A stretch of 64,000 nt of DNA from Candidatus Nitrosocosmicus agrestis (GTDB lineage: Archaea > Thermoproteota > Nitrososphaeria > Nitrososphaerales > Nitrososphaeraceae): NCBI RefSeq assembly GCF_008389435.1, contig NZ_VUYS01000009.1, positions 1 through 64,000 of the forward strand. The letters run 5' to 3'. Below are positions 63,335 to 64,000 of this stretch, one piece after another. Both the position numbers and the translations under genes were made by a program. Numbering within the stretch: the first letter of the stretch is position 1; each line of letters begins with the position of its first letter. The notes below the pieces were generated by a model. The model was not told the DNA's origin. It was given only the letters and a program-made list of their open reading frames with translations, and made no database searches.

Positions 63335-64000
63335 CTACGACTTTATATCATTTAGTCTCTTTTGGAATATTAAACTATTGACCTTACTTTGGGTTTCCTT
63401 AAAGGAAATTCCTGCCTTTATTGATAATTTCTTTATATCTTCGTACTCTGGTTTAATGCCCATAAAATTACCATTCGAATCCTTGGCAACTTTGATACTA
63501 ATGGTTTGTTTAACATTGTTTAGTTTCACCGGCATAGACAGACTATACCTATCAAGTTTGAATCTCTCACATAACATTCTTCTTATCCCGAGCGAGCCGG
63601 TTTCTACGAATATTAAATTCACAACCTTCATTTCGATTTCAACCGAACAAATTATCTTTAAGATATGGACTGGTCTATTTTTCTTCGTTAGTCCATTGAC
63701 AATGGTAACGTCTTTCACTTGATCGCCATATTTGGCAATCTTTTCTATCAAATAACCCATTACCTCCCCAGTCATATCATCGATATTGGTTTCAAGAACA
63801 GATACTAAATCTTTTGAGACCATTTCTCTTAGCGGTGAATTTCCTATGCAGATTCTTAAAATGTTGGGAACTTTTTCAAAAACCTTCGTCCCAGTACCAC
63901 ATCCAATATTTGTAATGATAAATTCTGGATAATATTTTGTGCTTTTTGCCCCAAGTCCAAAGAGTATTGCAGCACCAGTCGGAGTGGTAATTTCTGAAGG
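63335..64000 (-). CDS. larC: LarC nickel insertase, C-terminal part (cut by window edge)
   Basis: The frame is open to the right edge: upstream of an internal methionine at 63823 it continues 59 more codons. It contains PSEITTPTGAAILFGLGA, the conserved PTGAA motif of LarC, then ETNIDDMTGEVMGYLIEK and RPVHILKIIC. LarC inserts nickel into the pincer cofactor. The Met at 63823 must not be taken as the start; the true start is outside the window. Co-transcribed with larE. Confidence 0.88.
   Translation of the reverse strand, partial: PSEITTPTGAAILFGLGAKSTKYYPEFIITNIGCGTGTKVFEKVPNILRICIGNSPLREMVSKDLVSVLETNIDDMTGEVMGYLIEKIAKYGDQVKDVTIVNGLTKKNRPVHILKIICSVEIEMKVVNLIFVETGSLGIRRMLCERFKLDRYSLSMPVKLNNVKQTISIKVAKDSNGNFMGIKPEYEDIKKLSIKAGISFKETQSKVNSLIFQKRLNDIKS

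Noticed and set aside
63335-63823. LarC as a complete 162-residue protein
   Set aside because: The frame stays open upstream to the window edge and includes the conserved PTGAA motif, so the Met at 63823 is internal.

Overview
The window reads as chromosome of an ammonia-oxidising archaeon of the Thaumarchaeota (Nitrososphaeria), most like the terrestrial Nitrososphaera/Nitrosocosmicus side. The evidence is an unsplit RNA polymerase A subunit and unsplit B subunit, the archaeal ribosomal proteins eS1 (S3Ae) and L30e, archaeal RNase P proteins, glycerol-1-phosphate dehydrogenase for ether lipids, Taw1, aCPSF1, archaeal SepF, a biotin-dependent acyl-CoA carboxylase operon as used in the 3-hydroxypropionate/4-hydroxybutyrate cycle, an intron-bearing tRNA-His and AT-rich DNA with many TTG and GTG starts. 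The presence of UvrABC favours the soil lineage. The genus is an inference.

Layout. 1-1.3 kb: the end of a nucleotide-sugar dehydrogenase, a RadB-like ATPase and an LSm protein. 1.3-7.9 kb: MetK followed by a cobalamin block (cbiD, cbiG, cbiX, cbiC on +, cbiA/cobB convergent on -). 8-14.6 kb: a bacterial-type excision-repair block transcribed uvrB-uvrA-uvrC. 14.7-16.8 kb: a lone ABC permease and a glutamine amidotransferase. 17-18.8 kb: an eroded stretch holding a complete 686-bp IS6-like element with a perfect 8-bp target duplication, inserted in an already decayed gene, then more decayed reading frames. 18.8-28.5 kb: tRNA-His with an intron, Taw1, an XTP pyrophosphatase, a cation exchanger, a repeat-containing secreted protein, a radical SAM protein, a candidate C/D box sRNA, an M24 peptidase, an aminotransferase, an FKBP isomerase, EgsA and a TRAM protein. 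28.6-31.8 kb: an EgtB-like sulfoxide synthase and a secreted beta-propeller.

32.1-42.3 kb is informational: eS1, a COG1325 RNA-binding protein, RNase P p30 and Pop5, a PP-loop tRNA thiolase, SepF, aCPSF1, an Lhr-type helicase and an RPA-like protein. 42.6-43.9 kb is a secreted protein carrying a perfect 279-bp internal duplication. 44.2-56.8 kb is the transcription/translation core (rpoH, rpoB, rpoA, rpl30e, nusA, rps12, rps7), an unrecognised protein, RFC large subunit and two small proteins. 57-60.6 kb is the carboxylase operon (carboxyltransferase, biotin carboxylase, biotin carrier) preceded by six 18-bp tandem repeats. 60.7-64 kb on the minus strand holds a peroxiredoxin and larC (cut by the window edge)-larE-cysteine desulfurase.

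Most of the window is ordinary core genome. I found no convincing new multi-gene system. The observations most worth checking are the candidate C/D box sRNA, the tandem repeats ahead of the carboxylase operon, the perfect intragenic duplication, the IS insertion inside a decayed gene, the larC-larE-desulfurase grouping and a UvrC without its helix-hairpin-helix tail.
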